Shown here in pieces: positions 10,841 through 20,758 of a stretch of 35,748 bases of DNA; position 1 is the first letter of the stretch, and every line of letters starts with the position of its first letter. The translations under genes were made by a program, and so were the position numbers. Under the pieces are notes generated by a model that saw nothing but the letters and a program-made list of their open reading frames with translations, was not told where the DNA came from and did not search any database. The stretch covers positions 1 to 35,748 of the forward strand of contig MZNV01002130.1 of the NCBI GenBank assembly GCA_002081555.1. Direction: 5' to 3'. The stretch comes from Protostelium mycophagum. Its lineage: Eukaryota > Evosea > Variosea > Protosteliida > Protosteliaceae.

Positions 10841-13238
10841 CTATTTAAATATCTGAGAAGCTCTGCCATTCGAAGTCGTTGATCTGTACAACCCTTTTCT
10901 GTCTTGGATTGCCTTATATGCAGTGTTCAATTCTTGGAAGCTTGGTCGTCCGCTTGCTTGGAGGGTCAAACTGTCAGGGTCAGAAATGATCTTTGTGGAT
11001 CGTTCACCATCGGTTTGAAGTGGTTGATAAATCGTCATCAGGCCATCCGAGAGGTCTTCCCTCTGTAATACTTCTTCGAGCCTGGTAAATTGAGGATATT
11101 ACCTATAAATGCCACATGCTCTTCAAGTTAACCTGAAGAATCAACTCACCAATCTGTCATCCAGGTCGTAATATGGTGTCTGGCCGTTATGTAAAATTTC
11201 CCTGTAAATTTTATCTTTCTGCAGAAAACCATCTACTCACCACACTAGAATTCCGAAAGACCACACATCTGATTTATGAGAGACATTATTCTTGGATGAG
11301 AGGGCCTCAGGAGCCTTCGTCCTTCAGCCTCAAAATGCTAATTTAAAAACTCACACTGTGCTTTACAGAAAGTTGCTCTGGCTTGTCACCTGCAGATGAG
11401 AAATCTGCTAGTTTCGAAACCCAACCGTGACCCCCTGGTCTGATTAAGACATTCTCCGCTCTGACTTGATTGTGTATGACCTGTATCGTCATTTATTGCT
11501 GTACAATAGAACTCACATTCATGTCCTCAAGATAAGATAGGGCGGAAGAGATTTCTACACATCTATAAATTCGTCAATAATAGTCAACATAACAGGAGAT
11601 ATAACGTACATGTCAAGAGCCTGTTTGGACCTGATGTTGGTTGTCTTTTGCAACAAATTCAAGAGGTTTCCCTCTGACAAAAACTCCAATACAATGTAGT
11701 TTGTGGCAGAAGATAAATTAGCGTTTTTCGCCAGTGTGTAACCCAAATAATTTACAATGTTAGGGTGTCTCAGGTTCTACAATAAATTAGGTCAAAAATC
11801 AACGCTTTTTGTTGCAAAATTTTCTATTTAGAAGGTAATGGATTAAATACCCTTAAGAAGCCATTCTCTTTTTCAAATATCTCATTTCTGCGATGAAATT
11901 TGAGTATAACGTTCATGACAGGATTTGGAAAATTGTGGAATTCTCCTTTGTAGATGGTACTCCTAGCGCTCTGAAAGATCATTTGACCCAGGTGGACTTG
12001 TTCAGAAGGAATAGGAGGGGTACTGGATGCGCATTCTAGATTGACATATGCACCAATCTTCTTCCTCCGTCTACGAGTGTCAAAGAAAAATTATTTGCTG
12101 AGAGCTCGATAAAATTCCACCTGACTCTACAATCTTTGATTATTCCCACTGTCATAGTGATGAGAAATAGCAAGGCGATGACTCCCACCACAATCAAGAT
12201 GACCATCATGCTTCCTGCAGGAGTACCCAAAGGTAATGTAGAATTACCCACCGTGGTGGGAATAATGGCTGTTGTAGTCTGGTACAGGCACGTGAAGAGA
12301 CAAGGCGAGACCACATTCAGTTGTTGTGCACAGGAAAAATCGTTGTCTGTTAAGTCACAAGTGGACATGGTTGTGGGAAGACCATTGAAGGTAATGGAAG
12401 ATAAAGCGTTGTCGCTCAAGATGAGAGTACTGAGGCGAGCGATCTTCTTCAAAGAGGGAATCTCGCCGGTCAGCTCGTTACTGCGTCGTGTTATTAATTT
12501 GTTGATGTACAATTGTTGGCATTCAAAGCACACCTGCCAAGGTTCAAAGTGGCTAAATTGATCAAGCCACCAAAGGAACCAGGAATTGGGCCAGTCAAAT
12601 TGTTTTCATTTAAGTTTAAGATCGTCAATGCTGTCAAACCCCCAAGACAATTTGGTATTGAGCCGTTGATACGATTGAAAGATCTGCGAATCAGGTTTAA
12701 TGTAATTGTTTTGCTAAAATTGACATCACTGCACTTACAAATCGACAGTGTTCAAAATGGCTACATTGCAGAGAGAAGGTGTCAAATCTGACGTTACTGA
12801 TCGTGTTCAGGAGCACACCGCGATGATTGCACTTACTGTTGTTGTTATTTAGTTGAAGTATTTGTAATTGTGTTAAGGTACTGATGTTGGGGAGTGGTCC
12901 TGTGATTGAATTTCCGTTTAATGTAAGTGTCTATTGTCGTTATTCTTTTCACAGATCATACGAACAATTACCTTAAGAAATGTGAGAGATGCAAAAGAAG
13001 GCAAAAATGAACCGGTCAAGTTTGAGTTGGGTAAGACAATGGCGGTGACATCGCCACTTGTGCAACTGACTCCAGAATTTTGACAATAGTCAGAAATGCT
13101 CGAATTCCACACGTTTGATGTCCAATACGGTCCGCCGAATCCAGTATAGAATTCATGCATTGCTATAGATTGCAGAACATCTCCAGAACAACAAGAGACC
13201 AGAAAGAAGAGAAGTACCACACATGGCAAGCGAGCCAT
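10841..13238 (-). CDS. LRR receptor-like pseudokinase (tyrosine-kinase-like)
   Basis: Thirteen exons (13238-12972, 12930-12837, 12796-12739, 12683-12534, 12480-12121, 12070-11851, 11776-11610, 11562-11517, 11480-11355, 11314-11241, 11201-11150, 11081-11008, 10970-10841) give 605 aa. It has a signal peptide, an LRR N-cap of the FYTGFGGPYWTSN type, about six plant-type LRRs (LxLNxNxLTGPIP), a cysteine-bearing C-cap, a transmembrane helix at about 281-303, a basic stop-transfer RRRKK, then a kinase fold. The fold keeps the VILK lysine (K367), LRHPNIVNYLG, APEAL, KSDVWSFGILVWEIL and the GRPSFQEL end, placing it with tyrosine-kinase-like receptors. Catalytic motifs are lost: the Gly loop reads LGQMIFQSARSTIY, HRD reads HNQ (457-459), DFG reads DFS (480-482). 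It should bind ligand and scaffold rather than phosphorylate. Tyr318 in a YVN context could dock SH2 proteins. It is head-to-head with the gene at 13328. Confidence 0.88.
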
Positions 13239-13327
13239 GAGGCTGATGTGGGCCGAACTATTTTTATTTATTGCGAACGGAACCAGTTGTAAACTGATTT
13301 GGAGCCAAGTTCTGCCATTGAAGATTT
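13239..13327. promoter_or_regulatory. 89-bp bidirectional promoter region
   Basis: The LRR pseudokinase (minus) and the TFIIB-like gene (plus) start codons are only 89 bp apart, so both promoters and 5' UTRs must fit here, if 13328 is the true plus-strand start. An AT-rich run (ctatttttatttattg) lies in the middle. Confidence 0.5.
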
Positions 13328-14851
13328 ATGCGAACGCAACAATCTCATCCTATAGTTATTCTAGAATCTACCTTGAAGGAAGATGACGATGATCAACTGA
13401 AAAATAGCGACGTGAAGATATGTGTGGATGACGAATTTCTTGTTATGTCTACAACGGAAGTAGGATGGAAGAAATTTCAATCAATAAAAATCAACATCCA
13501 CAACATGTCGGGTATTGCTTACAGAGACAAGAGAGAGGCCATGTTTAGGGACCTCGACGGAGATGATGACTGCCTGATTAGTCATAATACTAATAGTCAA
13601 GACTCGTCAGACAGGCACTACAGCTCTTATAATTACGCACCTGCTGTTACACAACCAGCGGTGCAAACAATTGCTCCTGTTGCTTACACAACCCCCATAG
13701 AATCATCTGAAGTGATCACAGAAGAGTGGGCTTGTGCAGGCTGTGGCAATACAACTTTTGCAACTGGTACAGTCGTCTTTACCTCTACATTTTATCGAGC
13801 GCCATGCCGTGGATTTATTTTTGAAGACAAATCGTCTTCTATCTTTACTCAAAGAGTTAGATCAAAGGTCCGGAGATACAACTTGTGATGCCTGTGGACT
13901 CGTCTCAGAGCAGAGAGACATTGCCACTGACGCCGAATATCGTGTTTTCTCTGATGACTCAGAGTCAAAGAGCAAGATCCGTGTCGGTTCTGCCTATAAT
14001 CCTCTCATGGAATATTCTCTCACTGAAAAATCTCGTCTAGAGCGTGATGTAGGTATAATCTTCCACCTCTAAGCCGACCCTCGCAGGAAAAGGAGTTTCT
14101 TTGGGACGGTCTTAAAAATGTGGACGAAATCTTTTACAAGTTGTATAATGGTGATTGTAATAATACTGCTTCTCAACACAGAGCAAGAGAATTATTTCAA
14201 AAAGCATTTCACATCCAAGTTAACCAGAAGCAAGGTAATCGGACAAAGATTGTTCAATGACAATGATCGAAATGTAATTCAAGAGACTGAACATACTGCA
14301 GGTATTGGTGCACCAATGAAGAGGACGGGGGACAACAACAAGAGACAGAAATTCTCCAGAAGAAAACAATTTGTTGTGGCCTGCATTTGGGCCTCACTGA
14401 GAGAGAATAGCATAAAGACCTGGGGAATACCAGGTACGACCATAATCTTCCATCCATTAGAGTCAATTCAGAACACAAAAATAAATCCACTTCGCGAGCC
14501 TTTCTGTGTCTTTATTTTACTTTGGCATACTGCTATGCTATGAGTAGGTGTTCACTAAAAATCTCAGAGTTGTCCAACTTACTGGAGGGGATCCAAGTAT
14601 CTAAATATTCAGTCAAAAACTGTCTGAAAGACCTGGAAGAAACTTGTGTCGCCTTCAGAAGCTTTGAAAACACCTATCTTGTCGCAGAGGGAGATGGTAT
14701 CTTTGCCCGCCATTTTCCAGTCGAGAACGGTAATTTAATCGAGAGCATCCCGGCTAAGGCATGGTTCTATTTAGAAACACAAGACGCACAGACACCAGAT
14801 TATAAGGTCTTAACTATTCACGAATATCCACGAGAAATTGAAACAAAATAG
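13328..14851 (+). CDS. TFIIB-like protein: zinc ribbon plus degenerate cyclin-type repeats
   Basis: Five exons (13328-13766, 13855-14048, 14087-14234, 14302-14433, 14472-14851) give 430 aa. After an acidic, low-complexity N-terminus, residues about 135-175 form a zinc ribbon with WACAGC and, 17 residues later, CDACGLV followed by the TFIIB-type FSDDS. Downstream come LKNVDEIFYKLYNG, RRKQFVVACIWASLRENSIK and AFLCLYFTLAYCYAM followed by SNLLEGIQVSKYSVKNCLKDLE, which match the helix pattern of TFIIB cyclin repeats (FVAACI.ACREx, VSxxSVxxxLKxLE). TFIIB-family proteins recruit RNA polymerase to promoters. Two full repeats cannot be laid out, so this is a divergent or reduced paralogue, not the main TFIIB. 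Exact N-terminus is uncertain (ATG 13505 is an alternative). The stop at 14849-14851 may be the end of an intron (14807-14851) joining this frame to the next gene. Confidence 0.65.
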
Positions 14852-14857
14852 TCGTCG

Positions 14858-16470
14858 ATGACGATCTACAAACTGAGGACACAATACCAGAAATGGGTCA
14901 CGGTTGATGAGGACAATCGCCTCTACACAAACATGAAGAAAGATTACGAGTACATCATAGAGTATGCGAAGGAGGACCGGACGAAGGAGCAGCGCATAGC
15001 CATTAGGGCGGGAAAATTATACATCGGTGTCAGGCAGGGCAAAGTGGATTTGTACCCAAATCTCACGAACCACGAGCTCTTTTGGGAGGTAACTCTTTCT
15101 TCATTACTTCCATAGATGAGGATATTGAAGAGGACAGGTGAGAAAGTCTGTGACACCCGGAATACCACTGGATTAATCGTATTGGTTAATAAAGGGTTGT
15201 ACATTTTGCTTCCTTCTGTTTGATGCGGACGTGATGTTGCCCTTGTGATTACGTACAGAGCTTTACAACTGCATGATCTCGATCAGGACCTGCATTCTGT
15301 TGTCGAATACCTTTCAGATGGAATGTCAAAGCCATCGAAGAATTCTTTAACCACATTGTCTCCGACAGAGAAAGATCATCTTCGAGAGATCATCACCTCC
15401 TTGCGAGAAATGGGATTTTACTCAGCTGTCCATGAGTAAGACTTGTTATTTGGTCACCTATCGTGATGATGAACAGGATCGAGAAGCAGAGTAGAATCAT
15501 ATTTGATCTTGGTCACTGGTGTCATTTATATGACAACGACCAGTGGACAGATCTTGCAGAGTGAGGTCATGTCAATCCAATTGTGTCCTGACACCTCAGA
15601 TACACCAAACCGTTTTTCAAATCGACAGGAACTACAGAGCAATCGATCCTTTTTGAAGTCCTGAAAATGGAACTTCTTCATTGTTTGTACAGGTTAAAAT
15701 AATTAAGGAGGAGGGGACTGACAAGCACACAGCGGAAACATGAGTAGGGCTTGTCTCATTGTGGCCAAAGACATGGTCGAGATGCCCATGGAGATAAAGA
15801 AGATCATGTACTCCATGTTGGATGATCCCACAGAATGGTGAGGTATAAACACTCATTTTACGTGGTTATCATCAAATTATACTTGATTCAAACCAAACCG
15901 TTCGTACATTCTGCAGCCAAGCTGCTAAATCACAAAATAAAGAACTGTATAATCCTGCACAATATAAATATAATATGGATTCTTTTTGTTCATCGTGGAT
16001 AGTGAAGAGATAAAAATGTACAAAAGATATCTCAAGAATCAGCAACAGAGAGAGGCGCATAAAGACCACATGATATCATTACTCAACCAACACTTTGAAG
16101 ACAGAGATATATCGATTGAAGGGTATGACGTCATGACACGTCATCATGACAACTGATGCAAGAGAAGATTTCTGTCATCAAAAGAAGATGTTATTTACAC
16201 AAGAGGAAATACAACAGACACGGATATTTTACACAAAATACAGCTGCTCGAGCAATCAGTGAGAGTTTCCTTTTATTGTGGATTTCTGAAGGCATTTTCT
16301 CAATTATATGATATTGTAACAAAAACATCTGCAGTTCTGTATTCAAAGGAGATAACAATAATCACATTAATCAAGTTGATCTCTTATAGATCCACAAATT
16401 ACAAGAGCAAATAAAAGAACACAGCGATAATGGTAAATTTATTGTTTCTCACATTACTGACAGAAAATAG
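14858..16470 (+). CDS. Beta-trefoil-like N-terminus with helical/coiled-coil tail, unknown function
   Basis: Ten exons (14858-15088, 15121-15137, 15259-15435, 15477-15560, 15600-15692, 15748-15837, 15917-15946, 16003-16122, 16168-16258, 16390-16470) give 337 aa. The first 77 residues (YKLRTQYQKWVTVDEDNRLY, later IAIRAGKLYIGV and NHELFWE) resemble fascin/actin-crosslinking-type beta-trefoil strands, where short blocks repeat the theme 'L+...G+Y+...D..G.+Y'; this is a weak pattern match. Then follow helices with GHWCHLYDNDQWTDLAE and, from about residue 230, a coiled coil rich in Gln, Lys and Glu. I do not recognise the family. Exon 2 is only 17 nt and exon 7 only 30 nt. The ATG lies 6 nt after the TFIIB-like stop, too close for an independent promoter. 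A 45-nt GT-AG intron at 14807-14851 would fuse both frames into one 755-aa protein without a phase break. Confidence 0.6.
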
Positions 16471-17076
16471 GAAAATAGGCACAAATATAGGTTATAACTT
16501 TACCTGATGAAGAGAAATAAGTACATACATTGATTTATATTTGCGCTGACAAATTACAGGACGCATTTTGAATGATAAGAATGAGTATTTAATAGAGGGA
16601 GAATGAGCCACCGTGCAAGCACCATGACAACTTCAAATTCGGAGAGCAAAATGCTCAAAATAAATGCATCGGTTCATTCATTCTTCACTTGAGATGAACG
16701 CTGTGCAGTCTTTCCACGTGTCAAACCGTTGGCGTGACAAGCCGCTTCGGGGATAAAATTCATGACAGGTATAATATTTCACCTGTCAATTATAAAAATT
16801 ACGGAATAACCACACACCAAAAGTGCACAAATCGAATCTTACCCAGAAGAAATTGAGAAGGAAGTGCCGTTTCTTGTCAAGCTCGTTAAATCAACCATGC
16901 ATATTCACAAGGATAATAGCTTCCTAACTGCCTGATTGCAGGCTCTGGAAGGTTATAATTCTCAAAAAAACTCTCCGAAGAATGGAGTTCCGCGATTTGA
17001 TAGGAAGGCGAAGACAGTCCCCATAGCAACATCCTCCAGTTAATATCTTCAAAACTTATTTCTCACAGAGAGCGAC
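16471..17076. other. Intergenic region before the DUF4395 membrane-protein gene
   Basis: About 600 bp without a coding frame. It contains a perfect 8-bp inverted repeat (16763-16788) followed by an AT-rich TATA-like run (tataaaaatt, 16791-16800) about 275 bp upstream of the next start codon. Confidence 0.45.
16763..16788. promoter_or_regulatory. Inverted repeat TGACAGGT-N10-ACCTGTCA
   Basis: Perfect 8-bp arms around a 10-nt AT-rich spacer, just upstream of a TATA-like run. TGACAG is the core bound by TALE homeodomain proteins (Meis/TGIF class), so this could be a dimeric operator; a transcribed hairpin is the alternative. Function is inferred. Confidence 0.4.
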
Positions 17077-19236
17077 ATGGACTTCGGAAGCTTTGGGTAT
17101 CCATATTGTGATCCGAGAATCAATTGGGCCGGTTGTGGACAGCCCTGGTCATATCAAATACAGATATTCTACTATGCTCAGTGCATTTGGGCCCTCACCG
17201 TTCTTATCGCTTGCATTTCTCATGCAGCCATCACTTTCAGTAGAAAGGGGGTCCCTGGGACACCAGAAGTCCTCCTCATTCCCATACTGTTAGCTGGAGT
17301 GATCTTGGTCACTTATACTTTTGCTGCTGCATTTTCTCACGGAAACTGGTACTATTTTGCCCCTGAGGTATTTCCTATTACATCTGGATTATGCTGATGA
17401 ATTCAGTTGCTCTCCGCACTCCCCTACTGCATCTCTGTATTTTGTCATTTATGTCTGTCTCAGTTGATCGGCTCTTTGCAAAGAGCAAGCGTGTCTGAGC
17501 AGATGAGCCCCGCCTTGATCAAAAGGAAGGCCTTGATCAGATCTTCTTTGCTTGGTGTAAGTCATTTCAATGTCATGACATATTCAGAAGATTTGTCACG
17601 CTTCATCTGACAAAACCAGTTGATCCCCATTCTTGCTGCTTTCGCCGCGGCTGCGACACTCTCCAGGTTTGTTGCCATGGCACCGAACAATTACTTATTT
17701 ATTCTCAGACACCCAGAATGGAGCCGTTGGACATACCTCTTATCCACTTTGACACCAGCACTCCTCTCTGTTATTTTCTGTGTTGATATGACCAGGACTC
17801 TTTTTGCTATTCAGAAACTTCATCTCTCTGGAAATACTGGAAGGAGGATGACCAGAACTCTTGGTCTAGCCACCATCTTCCAGGTATATTTCTCAATATA
17901 CTCACACTTTAAGATAGATTCTCACCTCTTCAGATTTTGTGGATCGTAATGACCATCATTCATGCAGCCTCTTACGAATCCCTGTTGAATTTCACCCGGT
18001 CTTCAGCACCTTATATTGTGGTGACAGCATTAGAGTTCCTCTTTGGGTCTTGGTCTATGGTAACGATAGCATCCATGTTGATGAAGGAGGAGTTCTCTTC
18101 CGATGGTATACAAGCTCTTAAAGCTAAAGTCGTCATTCATATGGATCCCTTCACCACAAAAGAGGCAGAGATACAAGTTTTGGACAAGAGCATTGGTGGG
18201 TGATTCTTCATAAAGAGATCTAATATAATTATTATAGAGCTGACAGAGTCCCCGAAAATGCAATCAAAGAGTGGCGACACCGCGGACAGCGCAGACGAAG
18301 AAACAGGGAATAATATCGGAGGTTATGCCTGTTCTCCCAGTGGTCAGTGTGCCCCAATCAATGTGGATATCGTTACAGCTCAGGAACTTGTCCAACCTAT
18401 ATGGAACAATTGGCCAAAATCTTTCTGGGAATTATTCTCTTTCCCCCATCCTGTTAATGAGTGGGAGTCACGCGCACAATGTGAGTCTAATCAATCCATT
18501 AAATGATGATCTGTTTAATAAATGTCCATTCTGAGAATTGACAGCTTTCTTGATCGCTATCACTGCGGCAATCATTCTGATCTTGGCGGCTGCTAGACCT
18601 GATGTGTATTGCTGGTGGTTGTACGCCTGGATTGTATATGGTTACCTCGCAAGAGTTCTCTGTGGTCCCAGGTTTGACCCACAGGCATGGTTAGTCGTTT
18701 TGGTGATTGGGCCTCTGCTACCCATGTGAGTTGGTGTTCCAAACTATATTTATACTATATATATTATTCCATGTAACATCCACAGGCCAGTTTATGTCCC
18801 TGGTCCACCGAAAAGATTCGCTCAACTATTTTGTTTCCTAGTGAGCACGATATCTCTGATATGCTACGTCACCGGACATAAAGACCCCGCCTATTTCTTG
18901 ATGGCTCTCATATGTGTACTCACTACACTTCAGAGCGTTCACACAGTGAGCAATGAGAAAATCACACATCAAATACTGATCATTTTTAGGTTTGTGCTGG
19001 ATGTTTTGTGTGGCATCTTATTGTCTTGACTGATTATATGCCAGTAGAAGTGAACCACAAGAGTACTGCAGAATTCGCCATAAAAGGGGATACCAACAGT
19101 TATAGGTGGGTCATATTTCCCTTTTCCGGTCCATTAATTCATCATTAGATCTCAAATGTGGGCCGCCACAAGATCCACTCGGTCAAGACAGACAAAAACT
19201 GGAGGTAGTCTGACAGAGTCCTCTCCAGCTATATAA
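17077..19236 (+). CDS. Polytopic membrane protein with C-terminal DUF4395 domain
   Basis: Nine exons (17077-17367, 17407-17556, 17620-17883, 17934-18195, 18238-18480, 18545-18725, 18786-18945, 18990-19105, 19149-19236) give 584 aa. The N-terminal half has about seven hydrophobic helices (for example WALTVLIACISHAAITF, VLLIPILLAGVILVTYTFAA, ILWIVMTIIHAA). A hydrophilic loop of about 100 residues follows, with two cysteines in YACSPSGQCAP, then the C-terminal membrane block with FLIAITAAIILILAAARPD, GPRFDPQAWLVV, PGPPKRFAQLFCF and CAGCFVWHL. The GPPKRFAQ and CxxC(F/W) elements are the hallmarks of DUF4395, a membrane domain of unknown function known mainly from bacteria. The tail is basic and Ser/Thr-rich. 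The substrate or role is unknown. AATAAA lies at 19247-19252, 11 nt after the stop. Confidence 0.82.
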
Positions 19237-19246
19237 AACTTACTGT

Positions 19247-19252
19247 AATAAA
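19247..19252 (+). terminator. Candidate poly(A) signal AATAAA of the DUF4395 gene
   Basis: It lies 10 nt beyond the stop codon. The opposing ataxin-3 gene ends at 19351, leaving about 114 bp for both 3' ends. Confidence 0.5.
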
Positions 19253-19350
19253 GATCATGAATTGAAATTCTACAATCCTGTTTTTTATTTCTCTTCTTGA
19301 ACGATCAAACTGACATTTGGAGACAACCCTTCCATAATCAGTTGATTACA

Positions 19351-20655
19351 TTATTGCATTAAATAAAATATGCCACCTGATGCCTCCAAGGAACGATCAC
19401 TTCTCCCCAACATTGTAGGAGGAAAAGAGGACCTCAGCACTGGATTTTTCACCCCCTTTTGCTTCAAGAATTCAAATAAAGCCTAAATTGTTTAATTGTA
19501 ATAAAAATTTGTGAGTGATTCACATGGATAGAGTCTGTGTTGTGGAATCTGCGCAGAGTCCTACTCCCATCTGGCATCTTAAATGCAACCTCCGTCACAC
19601 TTCCTCCTTTCGGTGGCTCCTCTCCCAGTGTGTAAGTCTGTGTCGTGTTTTGTCGAGATAACTGAAGGGCTGCCTCCAGCTCTGGGTCGTCGTCCTCTTC
19701 AATTACAATTGGTTCATTTTTTTCTAATTATTTATGAGGATATTGTCAAGTGTAGATGATTACTTGATATATTTGGAGAGGAACTGGCGAGTGAAGCAGC
19801 GATTGCGGCTTCCAAGTCCATATCTTCCATCTTCTGCCTGTCTTCTTCTGACAAATCCTCTCTGCTCTTCTCTTGTTTCTGAGTGAGTTTGACCCAATTG
19901 GGATTATGTGGTTGATAGTAAGGTTGTGGCAGACTCCCTCTCACTACAAACACAGTGTACCCCTGCCCTTGAAGTGTGTCCAGAAATGCGCTAAGGTGAT
20001 CAATATGGATGCACATGCACACGTACAGACATTACCTCAAATAGAAATCAGAGAGGAGTTGTGGTGCAGACAAAAGGCTATTAAGATTATAATATTTCCC
20101 TGCTATCTTTCTGATGGCGAGCCAATGCGACTGCATGTTGCAGATGAAAGCGTCTTCTTTTCTGAAGAAATAAATGAAGGGTTCGTCTAGATGTTCTTGT
20201 ACTCACAGTGGATTCATCCTCGATTCAAGGAGTGAAGGATTGCTCAAGGGGATGGCTGTTAGTCCCATTACCTCCAGTGCTTTTGTGATCACCTGCCTTG
20301 TTCACAAAAGATACAATCATTTGTGCATACCTGGATACTATAATTTCCGTCGTCTGCGAGATTTCCTGAGTCCTCCTAATCGCAATCATTTTCCTCGTTT
20401 TGATGTCAGACTTACCGCCATGTATTTGAGGAAGTTTGGATCATCTGTTCCCATTTCCATCATCATTCTCTTCTCTTCGTCGTCAAACTTGTGTGCAATC
20501 TCAGCCAAGTCTATTTCGTTGAACATCTGCCCTTGTAACAAAGCATTTAGACAGTGAACTGCACATAACCCAGCATCTTGATAGTTCAGTTGGCTGTAAT
20601 TATTTCACAATATACCTTGCTTCTCGTGGTAAATGAACATCTCTTCGTTGGCCAT
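19351..20655 (-). CDS. ATXN3: Ataxin-3 family deubiquitinase with C-terminal UBX domain
   Basis: Eight exons (20655-20616, 20576-20416, 20375-20331, 20292-20207, 20161-20036, 19990-19764, 19723-19524, 19482-19351) give 338 aa. Residues 1-190 are a Josephin cysteine-protease domain: catalytic C18 in DAGLCAVHCLN, H123 in QSHWLAI and N138 in YYNLNS, with Gln13 as oxyanion residue (human C14, H119, N134, Q9). Two ubiquitin-interacting motifs follow (DLEAAIAASLASS, DDPELEAALQLS). The C-terminus, after a further 41-nt intron, is a UBX domain (VAFKMPDGSRTLRRF, then HALFEFLKQKG and FPPTML). Ataxin-3 trims ubiquitin chains in p97/VCP-linked protein quality control; animal forms bind p97 through a short basic motif, whereas the UBX here would do so directly. 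There is no polyglutamine tract. It lies 103 bp downstream of the NCoR-like gene in the same direction. Confidence 0.94.
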
Positions 20656-20745
20656 GTTTGGGCAAAATGCGAAACGACTTGACCACGTAAGTGACACTCA
20701 ATCGCATTCCTGTAAAGGGACGAAATAATATTTGAGAACGGGCTA

Positions 20746-20751
20746 TTTATT
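20746..20751 (-). terminator. AATAAA just after the NCoR-like stop codon
   Basis: On the minus strand AATAAA begins 7 nt beyond the TAG at 20761-20759. The next gene's ATG (20655) follows within 105 bp, so this short gap holds both a 3' end and a promoter. Confidence 0.45.
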
Positions 20752-20758
20752 ATTGTCT

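Noticed and set aside
10841-11038. Unspliced C-terminal frame of the LRR pseudokinase (…MTIYQPLQTDGERS…)
   Set aside because: A 37-nt intron (10971-11007) and the other frame upstream give the expected kinase end (DDDLSTTSNRCLTLQASGRPSF), which fits tyrosine-kinase families much better.
12136-12561. 141-codon plus-strand open frame opposite the LRR receptor
   Set aside because: The minus strand gives in-phase LRR and transmembrane exons; the plus frame has no recognisable feature.
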